A DNA stretch of 64,000 nt. Origin: Streptomyces spiroverticillatus (GTDB lineage: Bacteria > Actinomycetota > Actinomycetes > Streptomycetales > Streptomycetaceae). How positions within the stretch are numbered: the stretch's first letter is position 1; each line of letters opens with the position of its first letter. The notes under the pieces are model-generated. The model did no database searches, was not told the DNA's origin, and saw only the letters and a program-made list of their open reading frames with translations. Location of the stretch: contig BMUX01000004.1 in NCBI GenBank assembly GCA_014650415.1, forward strand, positions 558,001 through 622,000, read 5' to 3'. The translations under genes were made by a program, and so were the position numbers. Shown one piece after another: positions 34,271 to 44,113 of the stretch.

Positions 34271-35686
34271 TCAGCTGACGACAGTGACTTCGCCGATGTT
34301 CAGCGCCCGCACCGGCTCGGCGATCCGCGAGGCGTCGCCGACCAGGACCGTGACGAGCCGGTCCACCGGGAAGGCGTTCACCACGGCTGCCGTGGCCTCC
34401 ACGGTGCCGGTCGCGGCGAGCCGTGCGTACAGCTGGGCCTGGAAGTCGTCGGGCAGGTGCTGCTCGACCTGGTCGGCCAGCGTGCCCGCGACGGCCGAGG
34501 CCGTCTCGTACTTGAGCGGGGCGACACCCACCAGGTTCTGCACGGCGACGTCGCGCTCGGCGTCGGTGAGGCCCTCGGCCGCGAGCGTCCGCAGGACCTT
34601 CCACAGGTCGTCCAGGGCGGGCCCGGTCGACTCGGTGTCCACGGAGCCGCTGATGGCCAGCATGGCGGCCCCGGTGCCGTCCTCGGAGGAGCGCAGCACC
34701 TGCCCGAAGGCGCGCACGCCGTAGGTGTAGCCCTTCTCCTCGCGCAGGACACGGTCCAGGCGGGAGGTGAGGGTGCCGCCGAGGCAGTACGTGCCGAGCA
34801 CCTGGGCGGGCCAGACGCGGTCGTGCCGGTCCGCGCCGATGCGGCCGATCAGCAACTGCGTCTGGACGGCGCCGGGCCGGTCCACGATGACCACGCGGCC
34901 CGAGTCGTCGGCGGTGACCGGGGCGAGGGGGTACGGGGCCGCCGTGTTGCCCGTCCACGCGCCCAGGGTGTCGGCGAGGACCGCGTCCAGGTCGATGCCG
35001 GTCAGGTCGCCGACGACGACCGCGGTGGCGGTGGCGGGGCGCACGTGCGCCTCGTAGAAGGCGCGCACGGCCGCGGAGTCGATGTTCCGAACCGTCTCCT
35101 CGGTGCCCTGACGGGGGCGCGACATGCGCAGGTCCGCGGGGAAGAGCTCGTGCGAGAGCTGCTTGGCGGCCCGCCGGTTCGGGTTGGCCGCCTCGTGCGG
35201 GAGCTCGTCCAGCCGGTTGCGCACCAGGCGCTCGATCTCGCCGTCGGCGAACGCCGGGGCGCGCAGGGCGTCGGCGAGCAGCCCGAGCGCCTTCGGCAGC
35301 CGGGAGACCGGGACTTCGAGGGAGACCCGCACGCCCGGGTGGTCGGCGAACGCGTCGAGCGTGGCGCCGCAGCGCTCCAGCTCGGCGGCGAACTCCTCGG
35401 CGGAGTGCTTGTCGGTGCCCTCGGTGAAGGCGCGCGACATGATCGTGGCGACGCCGTCGAGGCCCTTCGGCTCGGCCTCCAGGGGGGCGGCGAGGAAGAC
35501 CTCGACGGCCACCAGCTGCTGTCCGGGGCGGTCGCAGCGCAGCACGGTCAGCCCGTTGGACAGCGCGCCGCGCTCGGGGGCCGGGAAGGCCCACGGGGTG
35601 GCGGGGCCCGGCTGCGGCTGCGGGTGGAACTGCATCTCGCTGGTCACGGCTGCGCTTTCGCCGGTGGTGGCTGCGGTCTCCGTCAC
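34271..35686 (-). CDS. M16 family peptidase-like protein (non-catalytic partner)
   Basis: 471 residues with the paired M16 alpha/beta domains (RGALSNGLTVLRCDRPGQQLVAVEVFLAAPLEAEPKGLDG..., then FADGEIERLVRNRLDEL). Where active M16 subunits have HxxEH, this one has GLDGVATIMSRAFTEG, so the zinc motif is absent. The C-terminal part retains the R/Y substrate-binding motif region (GGTLTSRLDRVLREEKGYTYGV). The GTG start at 35686 overlaps the stop of the catalytic M16 gene (GTGA). The two should form a mitochondrial-processing-peptidase-like alpha/beta heterodimer, the usual arrangement in actinobacteria. Confidence 0.88.
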   Translation of the reverse strand: MTETAATTGESAAVTSEMQFHPQPQPGPATPWAFPAPERGALSNGLTVLRCDRPGQQLVAVEVFLAAPLEAEPKGLDGVATIMSRAFTEGTDKHSAEEFAAELERCGATLDAFADHPGVRVSLEVPVSRLPKALGLLADALRAPAFADGEIERLVRNRLDELPHEAANPNRRAAKQLSHELFPADLRMSRPRQGTEETVRNIDSAAVRAFYEAHVRPATATAVVVGDLTGIDLDAVLADTLGAWTGNTAAPYPLAPVTADDSGRVVIVDRPGAVQTQLLIGRIGADRHDRVWPAQVLGTYCLGGTLTSRLDRVLREEKGYTYGVRAFGQVLRSSEDGTGAAMLAISGSVDTESTGPALDDLWKVLRTLAAEGLTDAERDVAVQNLVGVAPLKYETASAVAGTLADQVEQHLPDDFQAQLYARLAATGTVEATAAVVNAFPVDRLVTVLVGDASRIAEPVRALNIGEVTVVS

Positions 35687-37035
35687 TGGTCCGCCCCTTC
35701 CTGCTCGTCTTCTTCCTGTACGTCGTCGGAGGCGGCCAGCGGTTCGTACACCAGCACCGCCCGGTTGTCCGGGCGCAGTCGGGCCTGGGCCACGGCCCGT
35801 ACCTCTTCGGCGGTGACCTCCAGCACACGGTTCACCGCGGTGAGCGCGAGCTGCGGGTCGCCGAACAGGACGGCGTACCGGCACAGTTCGTCGGCGCGGC
35901 CGGCGACCGTGCCCAGACGGTCCAGCCATTCGCGCTCCAGCTGGGCCTGGGCGCGCTCCATCTCCTCGGCCGTGGGGCCCTCCGCGGCGAACCGGGCGAG
36001 CTCCTCGTCGACGGCGGCCTCGATGGCCGCAACCTCCACACCGCCCGAGGTCTTGACGTCCAGCCAGCCCAGCGAGGGGGCCCCGGCCAGGCGCAGCAGG
36101 CCGAAGCCCGCCGCCACGGCCGTCTGGTCGCGTCGTACGAGACGGTTGTGCAGCCGGGAGGACTCGCCGCCGCCGAGGACGGTGAGCGCCAGGTCCGCGG
36201 CGTCGGCCTCGCGGGTGCCGTCGCTGGGCAGCCGGTAGGCGGCCATCAGCGCACGCGCCGGGACCTCCTCCTCGACGACCTCGCGCAGTTCGCCGCCGAT
36301 GACGTCGGGCAGCGAGCCGTCGCGGGGCGGCTGCTTGCCGTCGTGCCCGGGGATGGAGCCGAAGTACTTCTCGACCCAGGCGAGCGTCTGCTCGGGGTCG
36401 ATGTCGCCGACGATCGACAGCACCGCGTTGTTGGGCGCGTAGTAGGTGCGGAAGAAGGCGCGGGCGTCCTCGAGGGTGGCCGCGTCCAGGTCGGCCATGG
36501 AGCCGATCGGGGTGTGGTGGTAGGGGTGCCCCTCGGGGTACATGAGGGCGGTGAGCTTCTCGAACGCGGTGCCGTAGGGCACGTTGTCGTAGCGCTGGCG
36601 GCGTTCGTTCTTGACGACGTCGCGCTGGTTCTCCATGGACTCGTCGTCGAGCGCGGTGAGCAGCGAGCCCATCCGGTCGGCCTCCAGCCACAGCGCCAGC
36701 TCCAGCTGGTGCGCGGGCATGGTCTCGAAGTAGTTGGTGCGCTCGAAGCTGGTGGTGCCGTTGAGCGAACCGCCGGCGCCCTGCACCAGTTCGAAGTGGC
36801 CGTTGCCCTTGACCTGGGCGGAGCCCTGGAACATGAGGTGCTCGAAGAGGTGTGCCAGGCCGGTACGGCCCTTGACCTCGTGGCGCGAGCCGACGTCGTA
36901 CCAGAGGCAGACCGCGGCGACCGGGGTCAGGTGGTCCTCGGAGAGGATCACCCTCAGACCGTTGGCAAGCCGGTGCTCGGTCGCGCTGAGGCCGCCGGAG
37001 CCGGCCTGCGCTGTGGCCGTGTGACCCATGGGCAT
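35683..37035 (-). CDS. M16 family zinc peptidase, catalytic subunit (pitrilysin family)
   Basis: 450 residues. The inverted zinc motif HLFEH (about residue 65, in TGLAHLFEHLMFQGS) is complete and the distal Glu lies about 75 residues later in the NERRQRYDN helix region. The N-terminal core reads LANGLRVILSEDHLTPVAAVCLWYDVGSR. It has no signal peptide, so it is probably cytoplasmic. ATG at 37035 with GAAGGG six bases upstream was chosen; ATG at 37029 is also possible. The coupled downstream gene encodes the inactive partner. Divergent from parC. The substrate is unknown, probably small peptides or unfolded protein segments. Confidence 0.9.
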   Translation of the reverse strand: MPMGHTATAQAGSGGLSATEHRLANGLRVILSEDHLTPVAAVCLWYDVGSRHEVKGRTGLAHLFEHLMFQGSAQVKGNGHFELVQGAGGSLNGTTSFERTNYFETMPAHQLELALWLEADRMGSLLTALDDESMENQRDVVKNERRQRYDNVPYGTAFEKLTALMYPEGHPYHHTPIGSMADLDAATLEDARAFFRTYYAPNNAVLSIVGDIDPEQTLAWVEKYFGSIPGHDGKQPPRDGSLPDVIGGELREVVEEEVPARALMAAYRLPSDGTREADAADLALTVLGGGESSRLHNRLVRRDQTAVAAGFGLLRLAGAPSLGWLDVKTSGGVEVAAIEAAVDEELARFAAEGPTAEEMERAQAQLEREWLDRLGTVAGRADELCRYAVLFGDPQLALTAVNRVLEVTAEEVRAVAQARLRPDNRAVLVYEPLAASDDVQEEDEQEGADQ

Positions 37036-37308
37036 GTACGTCCCTTCGATCGCGTATGAGACAAGTCCTGCAATTAAGTCCTGCCACTGTATGCAAGCGC
37101 ACTGACAGTCCGCGAAGTTCCCGCACTCTCCGAGCTTTCGTTCCCCTCCCGCCGGCTCTTCTCCCGTACGGCCCCACGACCGGTACGGACGGGTCGAGGT
37201 CGGCGTTGTCAGTGGGGCGGTCCACAATGGTCCGCATCAGGAACCCCCCGCTTCCGCACGACCAGTCCAGCAACCGCCGTTGAACAGTGAGAAGGAGCCG
37301 CGCCCGCG
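37036..37308. promoter_or_regulatory. Divergent promoter region between the M16 pair and parC
   Basis: 273 bp with no gene. The parC end has a clear GAAGGAG ribosome binding site; no operator palindrome is apparent. Confidence 0.5.
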
Positions 37309-39762
37309 ATGGCCCGCCGCAGCACGAAGACCCCGCAGCCTGACGAGGCGTTCGAGGAGAAGATCCTCGACGTCGACGTCGTCGACGAGATGCAGGGCTC
37401 CTTCCTTGAGTACGCCTACTCGGTGATCTACTCGCGCGCCCTGCCGGACGCGCGGGACGGCCTCAAGCCCGTACACCGGCGCATCGTCTACCAGATGAAC
37501 GAGATGGGCCTGCGCCCCGACCGGGGGTATGTGAAGTGCGCCCGCGTCGTCGGCGAGGTGATGGGCAAGCTGCACCCGCACGGCGACGCGTCCATCTACG
37601 ACGCGCTGGTGCGCATGGCGCAGCCGTTCTCGATGCGGCTGCCGCTGGTCGACGGGCACGGCAACTTCGGCTCGCTCGGCAACGACGACCCGCCGGCCGC
37701 GATGCGTTACACCGAGTGCCGGATGGCCGACGCGACGTCGCTGATGACGGAGTCGATCGACGAGGACACGGTCGACTTCAACCCGAACTACGACGGCAAG
37801 GAGCGCGAGCCCGTCGCCCTCCCGGCCGCGTACCCGAACCTGCTGGTCAACGGCACCACCGGCATCGCGGTCGGCATGGCCACCAATATGCCGCCGCACA
37901 ACCTGGGCGAGGTCGTGGCCGCCGCCCGCCACCTGATCAAGCACCCGGGCGCCGACCTCGAGACGCTGATGCGCTTCGTGCCGGGCCCCGACCTGCCGAC
38001 GGGCGGCCGGATCGTCGGCCTCGCCGGCATCAAGGACGCGTACGAGAAGGGCCGCGGCTCCTTCAAGATCCGCGCCACGGCCGCCGTGGAGAACGTCACG
38101 GCCCGCCGCAAGGGCCTGGTCGTCACCGAACTGCCCTTCACGGTCGGCCCCGAGAAGGTCATCGCGAAGATCAAGGACCTGGTCGGCGCGAAGAAGATCC
38201 AGGGCATCGCGGACGTCAAGGACCTCACCGACCGCTCGCACGGCCTGCGTCTGGTCATCGAGATCAAGAACGGCTTCGTCCCGGAGGCCGTCCTCGAACA
38301 GCTCTACAAGCTGACGCCGATGGAGGAGTCCTTCGGCATCAACAACGTCGCCCTGGTCGACGGCCAGCCCCTCACGCTGGGCCTCAAGGAGCTCCTGGAG
38401 GTCTACCTCGACCACCGCTTCGAGGTCGTACGGCGTCGCAGCGAGTTCCGCCGCACCAAGCGCCGGGACCGGCTGCACCTGGTCGAGGGCCTGCTCGTCG
38501 CGCTCATCGACATCGACGAGGTCATCCGCCTCATCCGCTCCAGCGACAACTCGGCGCAGGCCAAGGAGCGCCTGATCGAGCGCTTCGGCCTCTCCGAGAT
38601 CCAGACCCAGTACATCCTGGACACCCCGCTGCGCCGCCTCACCAAGTTCGACCGCATCGAGCTGGAGTCGGAGCGCGACAAGCTCAACGGCGAGATCGAC
38701 GAGCTGACCGGAATCCTGGAGTCCGACGCGGAGCTGCGCAAGCTGGTCTCGGCCGAACTGGCCGCGGTCGCGAAGAAGTTCGGCACCGAGCGCCGCACGG
38801 TCCTGCTGGAGTCGGGCGCCTCGGCCGTCGCCACGGTCCCCCTGGAGGTCCCGGACGACCCCTGCCGCGTCCTGCTCTCCTCCACGGGCCTCCTCGCCCG
38901 TACGCCCAACGGCGAGCCCCTCGCCCTGGACGACGCCCGCCGCACCAAGCACGACGTGATCGTCTCGGCGGTCCCCGCGACCGCGCGCGGCACCGTCGGC
39001 GCGGTCACCTCGTCGGGCCGTCTGCTGCGGCTGGCCGTCATCGACCTCCCCCAGCTCCCGGACACGGCCTCCGCGCCCAACCTCTCGGGCGGGGCCCCGG
39101 TCGCGGAGTTCCTCTCCCTGGACGCCGACGAGACCCTGATCTGCCTGACCACCCTGGACGAGTCCTCACCCGGCCTCGCCATCGGCACGGAACAGGGCGT
39201 CGTCAAGCGCGTGGTCCCCGACTACCCGTCCAACAAGGACGAGTTGGAGGTCATCACCCTGAAGGACGGCGACCGCATCGTGGGCGCCCAGGAACTGCGC
39301 ACGGGCGAGGAGGACCTCGTCTTCATCACCGACGACGCCCAGCTCCTGCGCTACCAGGCCGCCCAGGTACGCCCGCAGGGCCGCCCGGCGGGCGGCATGG
39401 CCGGCATCAAGCTCGGCGCGGGCGCCAAGGTGATCTCCTTCACCGCCGTCGACCCGGCCGCCGACGCGGTCGTCTTCACGGTGGCGGGCTCCCGGGGCAC
39501 GCTCCTCGGCGACGCCGAATCCTCCGCCAAGCTCACCCCGTTCGACCAGTACCCGCGCAAGGGCCGCGCCACGGGCGGCGTCCGCTGCCAGCGCTTCCTG
39601 CGCGGCGAGGACGTCCTGATGCTGGCCTGGGCGGGCGCGGCCCCGGCCCGTGCCGCCCAGCAGAACGGCACCCCGGCCGACCTCCCCGACCTCGACCCGC
39701 GCCGCGACGGCTCGGGCACCCCGCTGCCGAAGCCGGTGGCTGCGCTGGCGGGGGCGGTGTAG
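37309..39762 (+). CDS. parC: DNA topoisomerase IV subunit A
   Basis: 817 residues. Decatenates and relaxes DNA with ParE. The active-site Tyr is Y134 in [10 protein letters not shown]. The quinolone-resistance region reads [15 protein letters not shown] (about residues 89-103), with Ala at the position of E. coli GyrA Ser83. The C-terminal beta-pinwheel (about 510-800) shows repeated RLLRLAV..LP and AGSRGTLLG motifs; the site matching the GyrA box reads [10 protein letters not shown], a degenerate form as expected for ParC. It begins at 37309 behind GAAGGAG and ends at a strong bidirectional terminator. parE lies about 8.5 kb away on the other strand. Confidence 0.93.
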   Translation: MARRSTKTPQPDEAFEEKILDVDVVDEMQGSFLEYAYSVIYSRALPDARDGLKPVHRRIVYQMNEMGLRPDRGYVKCARVVGEVMGKLHPHGDASIYDALVRMAQPFSMRLPLVDGHGNFGSLGNDDPPAAMRYTECRMADATSLMTESIDEDTVDFNPNYDGKEREPVALPAAYPNLLVNGTTGIAVGMATNMPPHNLGEVVAAARHLIKHPGADLETLMRFVPGPDLPTGGRIVGLAGIKDAYEKGRGSFKIRATAAVENVTARRKGLVVTELPFTVGPEKVIAKIKDLVGAKKIQGIADVKDLTDRSHGLRLVIEIKNGFVPEAVLEQLYKLTPMEESFGINNVALVDGQPLTLGLKELLEVYLDHRFEVVRRRSEFRRTKRRDRLHLVEGLLVALIDIDEVIRLIRSSDNSAQAKERLIERFGLSEIQTQYILDTPLRRLTKFDRIELESERDKLNGEIDELTGILESDAELRKLVSAELAAVAKKFGTERRTVLLESGASAVATVPLEVPDDPCRVLLSSTGLLARTPNGEPLALDDARRTKHDVIVSAVPATARGTVGAVTSSGRLLRLAVIDLPQLPDTASAPNLSGGAPVAEFLSLDADETLICLTTLDESSPGLAIGTEQGVVKRVVPDYPSNKDELEVITLKDGDRIVGAQELRTGEEDLVFITDDAQLLRYQAAQVRPQGRPAGGMAGIKLGAGAKVISFTAVDPAADAVVFTVAGSRGTLLGDAESSAKLTPFDQYPRKGRATGGVRCQRFLRGEDVLMLAWAGAAPARAAQQNGTPADLPDLDPRRDGSGTPLPKPVAALAGAV

Positions 39763-39777
39763 GGGCACTTTGCCCGT

Positions 39778-39823
39778 ACGGGTCGGGGGTGCGGGGCGAT
39801 AGTGCCCCGCACCCCCGACCCGT
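39778..39823. terminator. Bidirectional terminator between parC and the CobW-like gene
   Basis: A perfect 20-bp stem with a 6-nt loop (GATAGT) between two convergent genes; one of the strongest hairpins in the window. Confidence 0.93.
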
Positions 39824-39831
39824 ATCCGCCC

Positions 39832-40968
39832 CTAGAACTCGTCGGAGGAGTCCTCGGGGAACGCCTCTTCGGACTCCTCCGGGGACTCTTCCCCGGGCTC
39901 CTCCGCCTGTACGTACCTCAGCACACCCCACATGGCACGCTCCGCCGGAGTGTCCGCACCGGGCGCGACGTCCCGTGCGCCCGGCTCCCCGACGCACCCG
40001 GCAAGCCGCTCCCGCAACACCTGGCCGTCCGTCCCGGACCCGATCAGCACGAGCTGCGTGAGCCGCTCCTCACCGGGCCCCCACGGCTCCGGATAGAACC
40101 GCAGGAACCGCCCCACCGCGTGCACCGCATACCGGTTGTGCGCATCGGCGGCGCCGAAGTCGACGTACCCCTTGATCCGGTACAGCCCCTCGGGCCGCGC
40201 GTCCAGAAATCCCATGAGCCGCCCCGGATCCATGGGCACGTCCGAGACGAAATCCACGCTCTCGTACGACGCGTGCACGTGCTCGGAGTGATCGTCCTCC
40301 GCACTCCCCTCGACCTCCGCGCGCAGATCCTCGAAGCTCAACTGCCAGCCGTCCTGCCGGTGTTGGTCATCGGTCCGCCGGTTGAAGAGCACTTCCGGAT
40401 CGATCCGCCCGTACTCGGCGCAGATCAGGGTGCCGCCCCCGACCCCGCCCAACTCCTCCTTGAGCGCGTCGAGCTCCCGCTCCCCCACCCGGTCCGTCTT
40501 GTTCAGCACAACGAGATCCGCGATGGCCAGATGCCGCACGATCTCCGGATGCCGCACCCTGGTCGCCCCGAACTCGGCGGCGTCCACCACCTCGACGAGC
40601 CCCCCGTACACGGCATGCGGGTTCTCGCTCGCCAGCAGCATCCGCACCAGTTCCTGCGGCTCCGCCAGCCCACTGGCCTCGATGACGATGACGTCCATGC
40701 CCACCGCAGGGTCGGTCAGCTTCTCCAGATACACATCCAGCTCACTGGCATCCACCGCACAGCACAGACACCCGTCGCCGAGCGAAACGGTGGAATCCCC
40801 CAGCTGTCCCGCCACCGCCATGGCATCGATCTCGATCGCCCCGAAATCATTGACGATCGCCCCGATCCGGGTGCCACGACTCCGCTTGAGCAGGTGATTG
40901 AGCAGCGTCGTCTTCCCGGACCCCAGAAATCCGGCGAGGACGACGACGGGGATGTGTTGCCTGGACAT
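39832..40968 (-). CDS. CobW/COG0523-family GTPase (metal chaperone-like)
   Basis: 378 residues. G1/P-loop AGFLGSGKTTLLNHLL near residue 10; the family's CxCC metal motif in GDGCLCCAVD (about residue 65); switch region EASGLAEP; and NKTD (about 157) for guanine recognition. A C-terminal CobW_C domain (about 250-350, YRIKGYVDFG) ends in an acidic Glu/Ser tail with His-rich EDDHSEHVHASYE before it. ATG at 40968 was chosen because the P-loop must be N-terminal. These GTPases insert or deliver zinc or cobalt. I looked for a Zur box upstream and found none. Confidence 0.87.
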   Translation of the reverse strand: MSRQHIPVVVLAGFLGSGKTTLLNHLLKRSRGTRIGAIVNDFGAIEIDAMAVAGQLGDSTVSLGDGCLCCAVDASELDVYLEKLTDPAVGMDVIVIEASGLAEPQELVRMLLASENPHAVYGGLVEVVDAAEFGATRVRHPEIVRHLAIADLVVLNKTDRVGERELDALKEELGGVGGGTLICAEYGRIDPEVLFNRRTDDQHRQDGWQLSFEDLRAEVEGSAEDDHSEHVHASYESVDFVSDVPMDPGRLMGFLDARPEGLYRIKGYVDFGAADAHNRYAVHAVGRFLRFYPEPWGPGEERLTQLVLIGSGTDGQVLRERLAGCVGEPGARDVAPGADTPAERAMWGVLRYVQAEEPGEESPEESEEAFPEDSSDEF

Positions 40969-41289
40969 GGTCCCGATCGTAAACGCACCGGCCCTGCCGG
41001 GTTCCGGCACTCCGATCGTGCCCCGAGCCGGGTCGCCCCTTTTTGGACGGGGCGGGCAGTGAACGATTGTTAGCGCCACCCAACGGGCACATATGCGAGT
41101 AGGGCGCCCGTTGCCACGACACGTCTCTGGACGTCTCTGCCTCCGTGCGCCTCTGCTCCGCCTTCCGCCGACCGGAGCCGCTCGGCACTCTGGAGGCGGG
41201 ACACGCAGTCAACGACCGCCGGCCGGCCCGTAGTCCACGTCCGCCCACCCGGTGCTCAGTGCGGTCGCCTGTGGATTTCGGGGGTTGGG
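40969..41289. promoter_or_regulatory. Divergent region upstream of the CobW-like and DUF6082-like genes
   Basis: 321 bp with no convincing gene. It contains a pair of GGGC/GCCC-rich short inverted repeats near 41065-41115 but nothing I can name. Confidence 0.4.
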
Positions 41290-41763
41290 ATGGCTAAGCA
41301 CGGACAACAGCGGGGGGTCGTGGTGGGGCTCGTCCTGGGGACGACTGCCTTCACCGCCATGCTCATCCAGCAACGGCAGATTCATCGGCGCATCGCACTG
41401 ACCGCCCAGCGGCAACTGCAGCTTCAGCTCCAGTGCAAGGCGATGGCCGACCCACAGCTCGCCGCCGTGCTGGATACCTACGAGGAGGACATTCCCGCAG
41501 ACCAACAGCGGCAGTTCCTCTTCGCCAACGCCCTCTACGGCAACATCCTGCACGACTGTCGCGTCGGCACGATGAGCATCGAGGAAGCGCTCGGGCACCT
41601 CAGAATCACCTGCCAGAGCAAAGTCTTCCGAGCGTACTGGGACGCCACGGAACACCACAGGGCGAGCCTGCCGTACGACTCGCAGGAAGCAGCCATGGGC
41701 AGACTCGTGGACGAGATCGTCACCAGGGCGAGCGAGGAGGGCGATCAGTGGTGGATCGCGTGA
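41290..41763 (+). CDS. Small membrane-anchored protein, DUF6082 type
   Basis: 157 residues. One N-terminal transmembrane helix (about 9-25, GVVVGLVLGTTAFTAMLI) and a helical cytoplasmic part rich in Gln (QRQLQLQLQCKAM) with an ALYGNILHDCRVG motif, ending in EEGDQWWIA. I recall similar Streptomyces proteins under DUF6082. Function is unknown. ATG at 41290 follows GGGGGTTGGG. Codon use is less biased than in the flanking core genes, and it forms a small accessory patch with the next gene. Confidence 0.65.
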   Translation: MAKHGQQRGVVVGLVLGTTAFTAMLIQQRQIHRRIALTAQRQLQLQLQCKAMADPQLAAVLDTYEEDIPADQQRQFLFANALYGNILHDCRVGTMSIEEALGHLRITCQSKVFRAYWDATEHHRASLPYDSQEAAMGRLVDEIVTRASEEGDQWWIA

Positions 41764-42055
41764 GAGGGGAACCGTAACCGCGCCACGCCCCTGTGCGAGT
41801 GACACCGTGCACCCATGCGCCTCCCTGTGCGCCGGTGTGTGCCGGATGGGGCCCCAGGGACGGGACGGCACTCGCGCGCGCCCGTCGGCCCGCAACATCC
41901 CACAACGCACGTGAGTGACCTACGACACTTCCGGTACATTACGTGCCCAGCGGCATCGGCCTGCACTCACACCCAAAGATTGCCGCGCCGCCGCCCTTGC
42001 GTGTGCAAAAGGTGCGTGCAAGCCACAAATGAACTGGAACAGTGGACTCCCGTTG

Positions 42056-42298
42056 ATGAACCCAGAAATCGTCCGCAGGATCGGTGCTTCCCCCCAGGCA
42101 CGAGGCAGCGCGACAGGCCAGACATGCCCCGACATCTTTGAGTTGAGCGACGGGAACTTCGCGGTCATCGGGACCGAGTCGACGGCCGTCCTCGACGACA
42201 AACTCCCGGCGGACGCGGGACGTGCCGACTACGAACGCATCGTGGTCATCAGCCGCGAGACACTGATCCGAGCGAAGGCCGACATCCCCGACGCATAA
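42056..42298 (+). CDS. Small acidic protein of unknown function
   Basis: 80 residues starting MNPEIVRRIGASPQARGSA, with a core CPDIFELSDGNFAVIGTE, and acidic overall. No membrane helix. I have a memory of similar 75-85 residue proteins encoded beside regulatory genes in Streptomyces, but cannot name a function. An in-frame ATG at 42029 is an alternative start. The 292 bp before it (41764-42055) and the 147 bp after it show no gene. Base composition is lower in GC than the surroundings. Confidence 0.55.
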   Translation: MNPEIVRRIGASPQARGSATGQTCPDIFELSDGNFAVIGTESTAVLDDKLPADAGRADYERIVVISRETLIRAKADIPDA

Positions 42299-42445
42299 GT
42301 GCCGACCGGCCGGGCGCAAAGTTGCGGACCGGCAGTCAGGACCAGATGGGCCCCCTTTCGCCCGAGCGGCGTTGCGGGGCCCATTCCCTTTGCGCTCCCC
42401 CCTCTCACGCATGCCTCAGCAGCACGTCCCCTACCGTTCGTACCC

Positions 42446-44113
42446 ATGCGCATCTCCTGGCCCCAGCGCGTCGTCTCCCAGTTCCTGCTCCTCCAACTGG
42501 CGATCGCCGCCGGCATCACCGTCCTCGCCACCGGGCTCTTCCTCGCGCCCCTCGGGGCCCAGCTCGACGATCAGGCGATGCGGCGGGCGCTCGCCATCGC
42601 GCAGACCACCGCGTCGCCCCGGGTGGCGCAGGACCTGCTGCGCTCCCCCGCCGCCCCCGGCGGCCCCGTGCAGGCCGAGGCCGAGCGGATCCGGCGGGCG
42701 ACCGGGGCCGAGTACGTGGTGATCATGGACCGGCGCGGGGTCCGCTGGTCGCACACCGCGGTCGCCCGCATCGGCCGGGTCGTCTCGACCGACCCCAGCG
42801 ACGCACTCGCCGGGCGCGAGGTCATGGAGATCGACAGCGGCACGCTGGGCCCGTCCGCGCGCGGCAAGGTCCCCCTGCGGGACCAGGCAGGACGGATCGT
42901 CGGCGCGGTCTCGGTGGGCATCGAGTACGACAGCGTCCGTGCCCGGCTCCTCGCCGCGATCCCCGGGCTTCTGGCCTACGCGGGCGGCGCGCTCGCGATC
43001 GGCGCGCTGGCCGCGTACCTCATCTCGCGCAGGCTCCAGCGGCAGGTCCACGACCTCGCCTTCTCCGACATCGCCGCCCTCCTCGCGGAGCGCGAGGCCA
43101 TGCTGCACGGCATCCGGGAAGGGGTCGTGGCGCTGGACCCGGCGGGCCGGGTGCGGCTGGTCAACGACGAGGCCAGGCGCCTGCTGGGCATCGGCGACGA
43201 GGCCACCGGGCGGCCCCTGGACGAGGTGCTGGGCGAGGGCCGCACCGCCGACGTCCTCGCGGGCCGGGTGTCGGGCGAGGATCTGCTGACCGTACGAGGA
43301 CCCAGGGTGCTGGTCGCCAACCGCATGCCCACCGACGACGGCGGCGCCGTGGCCACCCTGCGCGACCGCACCGAACTGGAGCAGCTCGGCCGCGAGTTGG
43401 ACTCCACCCGGGGCCTGATCGACGCCCTGCGCGCCCAGGACCACGAGCACGCCAACCGGATGCACACCCTCCTCGGCCTCCTCGAACTCGGCATGCACGA
43501 GGAGGCGATGGACTTCGTGACGGAAGTGGCGGGGGTGCACCGTGCGACGGCGGAGGAGTTCACCGAGCGCGTCCACGATCCGCTGCTCGCCGCACTGCTG
43601 GTGGGCAAGGCGACGGTCGCGGCGGAGCGGGCGGTGGTACTGCGCCCGGCGGCGGAGACGATGCTGCCGGACCGCCTGGTGGACCCGCGCGGGCTGGTCA
43701 CGGTGGTCGGCAACCTGGTGGACAACGCGCTGGACGCGGCGGCCGGTTCACCCGAGGCCTTCGTGGAGGTGGCGCTCTACGCCCGGGGCCGGGAGGTCGT
43801 GCTCCGGGTGACGGACAGCGGCCCCGGGGTGCCGGAAGCCCAACGCGAGTCGATCTTCACCGAGGGCTGGACGACCAAGGAACTCCCCGCGCACGGGAAA
43901 CGAGGGCTGGGACTCGCCCTCGTACGACGCCTGGCCGAACGGCATGGCGGCAGCGCGCGGGTCACTCAAGCCCCTGGAGGGGGAGCGGAATTCACGGTGG
44001 TCCTCCCGGAGGGCATCTCCAGCCCGCCCACCCCTACGCCGCCCCCGCCCCCGTCAACGACCGCACCTCCGTCTCCGCATGCTTCGCCGCGTCCGGCACC
44101 TCGTGCGAGGTGA
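42446..44113 (+). CDS. CitA/DcuS-like sensor histidine kinase
   Basis: 555 residues. Two transmembrane helices (about 12-34 and 172-195) flank an extracytoplasmic PAS-like (CACHE/PDC) domain. A cytoplasmic PAS domain follows (about 215-320, GIREGVVALDPAGRVRLVNDEA). The phosphoacceptor is in RAQDHEHANRMHTLLGLLELG, the CitA/DcuS-type H-box, and the ATPase domain has NLVDNALDAA, DSGPGVP and GKRGLGLALV. Such kinases sense C4-dicarboxylates or citrate. No CitB-type response regulator lies beside it. Its Pro/Ser-rich tail overlaps the 3' end of the convergent actP gene by 80 bp. Confidence 0.88.
   Translation: MRISWPQRVVSQFLLLQLAIAAGITVLATGLFLAPLGAQLDDQAMRRALAIAQTTASPRVAQDLLRSPAAPGGPVQAEAERIRRATGAEYVVIMDRRGVRWSHTAVARIGRVVSTDPSDALAGREVMEIDSGTLGPSARGKVPLRDQAGRIVGAVSVGIEYDSVRARLLAAIPGLLAYAGGALAIGALAAYLISRRLQRQVHDLAFSDIAALLAEREAMLHGIREGVVALDPAGRVRLVNDEARRLLGIGDEATGRPLDEVLGEGRTADVLAGRVSGEDLLTVRGPRVLVANRMPTDDGGAVATLRDRTELEQLGRELDSTRGLIDALRAQDHEHANRMHTLLGLLELGMHEEAMDFVTEVAGVHRATAEEFTERVHDPLLAALLVGKATVAAERAVVLRPAAETMLPDRLVDPRGLVTVVGNLVDNALDAAAGSPEAFVEVALYARGREVVLRVTDSGPGVPEAQRESIFTEGWTTKELPAHGKRGLGLALVRRLAERHGGSARVTQAPGGGAEFTVVLPEGISSPPTPTPPPPPSTTAPPSPHASPRPAPRAR

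Noticed and set aside
40969..41289. Zur box upstream of the CobW-like gene
   Set aside because: No sequence close to the Streptomyces Zur palindrome was found; GTGAACGATTGTTAGCG is only a faint partial resemblance.
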